Notes under the pieces: generated by a model
Seen by the model: only the letters and a program-made list of their open reading frames with translations
What the model was told of the DNA's origin: nothing
Databases searched by the model: none
In this document: in pieces, positions 61,302-64,000 of the stretch
Layout: every line of letters starts with the position of its first letter
Position numbering within the stretch: the stretch's first letter is position 1
Made by a program: the position numbers and the translations under genes
NCBI GenBank assembly: GCA_964397255.1
Contig: CAYNHQ010000003.1
Coordinates: forward strand, 62,001 to 126,000
Direction of reading: 5' to 3'
Length of the DNA: 64,000 bases
Source: CAYNHQ01 sp964397255
GTDB taxonomy: Bacteria; Bdellovibrionota_G; JALEGL01; DATDPG01

Positions 61302-63524
61302 GTGCGTGCGTTAGCGGGTCTTAATTCTCAGCAAGAAAAGGCTGTTTCAGCTGTAGATACTCATCTTCTGGTGGTAGCGGGAGCGGGGTCGGGAAAAACT
61401 CGTGTCCTGACACATAAAATCGCCTACCTGATCGAGAATTGTGGATATTCGCCCACACAAATCGTGGCGATGACATTTTCCAACAAAGCCGCGGGCGAAA
61501 TGCGAGAGCGGGTTCATCAACTTCTCCCCTCTTATGAACAACCGCAGTGGATTGGCACGTTCCACTCCATCTGCCTCAGGATCCTCAAGGAATTCGCTCA
61601 TGAAGCGGGGCTTCCTTCCCACTTCACGATTTACGATGAATCCGACCAATTATCGGCGCTCAAACGAATTTTGACCGAATTCAATTTCGACCCCAAACAA
61701 CTCCCACCTAAAGTGATCCGCTACCATATCGACCGGGCCAAAAATCAGACCGATCATGTGTTTGGATATCTATCGAATAGTGGCGCGCTCACCGACCGCG
61801 GTCTTCAGGTGGTCAAGCGTTACGAAGAAGTTCTTGTCCAAAACAATGCTCTCGACTTCGGTTCGCTTTTAACACGAACGGTTCGTCTCCTGCGAGAGAA
61901 CCAGAAGGTTGCGGCCACGTTACGCGAAAGATGGCCCAGAATCTTGATCGACGAATATCAAGACACGAACCAAATTCAGAAGGAGCTGGTCCGGTCACTG
62001 GCAGGAGACATGGGAATCGTCTGCGCCGTGGGAGATGAAGACCAATCCATTTACGGCTGGCGCGGCGCGCGTGTTGAAAATATTCTTGAATTTGAAACTG
62101 ATTTCCCCGGCGCCCAGCTTGTAAAACTGGAGCAGAATTACCGCTCAACACAGCGGATTCTTGCGGCGGCCAACGGCGTGATTTCTAAAAACATCGGACG
62201 AAGAGGGAAAGAACTTTGGACGGAAAATGGCGAAGGCAACCTACCGACATTTTTTCAGGCCTCCGATGACCATGGCGAAGCCGCTTGGGTTCTCGACAAG
62301 GTCGATGAATTGGTTCGAAAAGGAGTCGCCACCGCAAAAGAAATCTCGATTTTTTATCGAACTCATATGCAGTCACGACTTTTGGAAGATGAATGCCGGC
62401 GAAGAAACCGGCCCTATCGAATTTTCGGCGGCGTTCGATTTTATGACCGGGCTGAAATTAAAGATGTTCTCGCTTTTTTAAATCTGGCCCTCAATCCGAG
62501 TGACAACATTTCATTTACTCGAATCATTAATGCTCCCGCGCGCGGCATAGGCGCCAAAACGCTCGACCGTCTGGCAACAGAAGCCAATTCCAAAGGAATG
62601 TCGATGTTCGCTGCGATCCCTCAATTTGAGGGTTCGGGGAAGGGTGAAAAGGGCCTGCGCGCGTTTTATCAATGGTTCGCACCGATGATACCCATGATTC
62701 TTCCCCTTCCGCCGGCGAAAGCCGCAGAAACCATTTTAAAAAAGAGCGGCTACCTCGAAGCTCTGGAGAAAGAAAATACGATTGAGTCGGACTCTCGAAT
62801 TGAAAATATTGAAGAGCTTCTCGTCTCAATGGAAGAATTCAGCGAAGAATTCGACGGCGGGCTCATTGAGTATCTCGACCGGATATCCCTCATTAGCGAC
62901 ATTGATAGCTTCGATCCAAACGCCGATACACTCACATTGATGACAATGCATAACTCAAAGGGACTTGAATTTAACGTCGTCTTTGTTGTGGGGATGGAAG
63001 AAGGGCTTTTTCCGCATCTTCGTTCACTGGAATCGGGGGATCGCGAAGAAATGGAAGAAGAGCGGCGCCTTTGTTACGTCGCCATGACACGGGCTCGAAA
63101 GGAATTGTTCTTAAGTGCTGCGTTTCGACGTCGGCTGTATCAATCCACGCAATTCAATCCCGTTTCGCGATTCATTGGTGAAATTCCACCGAGCTTTCTT
63201 CTTCAGTTTACTGAAGATGCCCCCGCGACCACTGTTTCGTCCCACTTTTCGCGACCCAGCGGGGCCTGGCGCTCCAAGCCCGTTCGAAAGCCGTACGATG
63301 AATATCGCCAAGAATCATATGATGACGTTTTCCCTGCTTCGTCCCAAGGTCCGAGCACCAGTGAAGAATTTCCTCCTGGAACACGAGTTAATCATCCGCA
63401 ATTCGGCGAAGGAACCGTCCGGCGCTGCGAGGGAAATCCCGACAACTTAAAACTCACGGTTCAATTTCAGCGCGGGGGACTCAAAAAAATAATGTTGAAC
63501 TATACAACGTTGGAGCGGATCTAG
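61302..63524 (+). CDS. pcrA: ATP-dependent DNA helicase PcrA/UvrD
   Basis: 740-residue SF1A helicase. Walker A VVAGAGSGKTRVL, TFSNKAAGEM, DEYQDTNQIQ, VGDEDQSIYGWRGA and the motif V/VI region MTMHNSKGLEF and YVAMTRARKEL are complete. A C-terminal Tudor-like segment (GTRVNHPQFGEGTV) is typical of PcrA. The start is GTG at 61302. It unwinds DNA in excision repair and replication-conflict processing. The stop overlaps the opposing O-methyltransferase by four bases. Confidence 0.96.
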   Translation: MRALAGLNSQQEKAVSAVDTHLLVVAGAGSGKTRVLTHKIAYLIENCGYSPTQIVAMTFSNKAAGEMRERVHQLLPSYEQPQWIGTFHSICLRILKEFAHEAGLPSHFTIYDESDQLSALKRILTEFNFDPKQLPPKVIRYHIDRAKNQTDHVFGYLSNSGALTDRGLQVVKRYEEVLVQNNALDFGSLLTRTVRLLRENQKVAATLRERWPRILIDEYQDTNQIQKELVRSLAGDMGIVCAVGDEDQSIYGWRGARVENILEFETDFPGAQLVKLEQNYRSTQRILAAANGVISKNIGRRGKELWTENGEGNLPTFFQASDDHGEAAWVLDKVDELVRKGVATAKEISIFYRTHMQSRLLEDECRRRNRPYRIFGGVRFYDRAEIKDVLAFLNLALNPSDNISFTRIINAPARGIGAKTLDRLATEANSKGMSMFAAIPQFEGSGKGEKGLRAFYQWFAPMIPMILPLPPAKAAETILKKSGYLEALEKENTIESDSRIENIEELLVSMEEFSEEFDGGLIEYLDRISLISDIDSFDPNADTLTLMTMHNSKGLEFNVVFVVGMEEGLFPHLRSLESGDREEMEEERRLCYVAMTRARKELFLSAAFRRRLYQSTQFNPVSRFIGEIPPSFLLQFTEDAPATTVSSHFSRPSGAWRSKPVRKPYDEYRQESYDDVFPASSQGPSTSEEFPPGTRVNHPQFGEGTVRRCEGNPDNLKLTVQFQRGGLKKIMLNYTTLERI

Positions 63525-64000
63525 CGCTTCCGGACGACCTGAATTCCGTCTCTCACAGTAAGCAATACCCCTTCGACGCGTGTATCTTTTGCAATGGCTC
63601 GATTCAAACGATCGAGAATCCGAGCATCGTCATCCTTGGGAGAAACCACTTCTCCGCTCCAAAGCATGTTGTCGAGGGCGATGACGCCTCCGAAACGAAG
63701 TAGGCGCAGACTTTCTTCGTAGTAGGCTGGATAGGACACTTTGTCAGCGTCGATAAAGACAAAGTCGAAACCCGGCTCCAATCGCTTCAATGTTTCAACG
63801 GCCGGGCCTTCCATCACTTGAATTTTTTTTCCATGAGGAGAGCGGGAAAAATATTTCTTAGCGAAATCGATCGTCTTCGGGTTGATTTCGCACGTGGTGA
63901 CACTCCCGCCTTCCGGCACGGCTTCCGCCATACTCAGTGTCGCATAGCCGGTAAACATTCCGATTTCCAAAACGCGCCGGGCATTTGTCATTTGAACCAA
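63521..64000 (-). CDS. O-methyltransferase (catechol-O-methyltransferase-like), 5' end outside window
   Basis: 159 visible residues; the frame runs off the window edge, and about 50-60 N-terminal residues are missing compared with the family. RVLEIGMFTGYATLSMAEAV is motif I, TTCEINPKTIDFAKKYF follows, FDFVFIDADKVSYPAYYEE holds the metal-binding Asp, and GGVIALDNMLWSGEV the second metal-ligand region. This is the Mg-dependent O-methyltransferase family; substrate unknown. Confidence 0.88.
   Translation of the reverse strand: MVQMTNARRVLEIGMFTGYATLSMAEAVPEGGSVTTCEINPKTIDFAKKYFSRSPHGKKIQVMEGPAVETLKRLEPGFDFVFIDADKVSYPAYYEESLRLLRFGGVIALDNMLWSGEVVSPKDDDARILDRLNRAIAKDTRVEGVLLTVRDGIQVVRKR

Noticed and set aside
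1..64000. CRISPR array, rRNA operon, prophage or complete insertion sequence
   Set aside because: No repeat-spacer pattern, rRNA-like sequence, phage gene or transposase was seen on either strand.

Overview
The window is a compact bacterial chromosome segment of moderate GC from a Gram-negative, aerobic organism. Outer-membrane architecture is indicated by an Omp85 barrel protein, many signal peptides and lipoproteins. DUF4388, PilZ and Hanks-type kinase genes, an SrkA-like kinase and a Bdellovibrio-type bacterial histone point to the former deltaproteobacterial lineages (Bdellovibrionota, Myxococcota or a related uncultured phylum). That placement is inferred from gene content only. No rRNA, phage, intact insertion sequence or CRISPR array was seen.

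Layout. 1-3.9 kb: end of a DUF4388 gene, lon, tRNA-Val overlapping the 3' end of trpF. 3.9-6.4 kb: tRNA-Asp followed by a small scarred region (DUF4258/DUF2283 pair, a higA tail behind an orphan dyad promoter, an apiosidase-like hydrolase ending at the start of an FN3-like segment). 6.5-16.9 kb: kinase, methyltransferase, VOC protein, VIT/ferritin transporter, a PA0069-type radical SAM operon, exported SAM hydrolase, a SufA/SufT-like fusion with srkA, and a bacterial histone in an operon with a SulP transporter. 16.9-27 kb: acs, thioredoxin-fold proteins, a MntA-HEPN remnant, bcp-typA, a MOSC/lipoprotein/methyltransferase/galE run. 27-31 kb: a GT2/flavoprotein pair and an exported protein with poly-C tracts in its first codons.

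31-37.5 kb: PilZ protein, panD, a gene strongly resembling the microcompartment shell protein EutL, ttcA, and a complete aa3-type cytochrome c oxidase operon ending in two tiny membrane proteins. 37.5-42.1 kb (minus): hemQ, Omp85 protein, DCC protein, persulfide dioxygenase-rhodanese and DUF1684 protein in one tightly coupled run. 42-49 kb: lipoprotein, orn, EEP-family nuclease, folK, uppP, nucleosidase, a lipoprotein and a divergent GbsR/MarR-like regulator sharing a palindrome. 49.2-57 kb (minus): five exported proteins, of which three in tandem are paralogues of an unrecognised family. 57-64 kb: a solitary rplC with uvrB and cysS, then pcrA/uvrD and a partial O-methyltransferase.

The most unusual items are the orphan EutL-like shell protein between panD and ttcA, the bacterial histone coupled to a SulP transporter, and the tandem exported paralogue family. 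Genes are packed tightly, with frequent start/stop overlaps and tail-to-tail overlaps.
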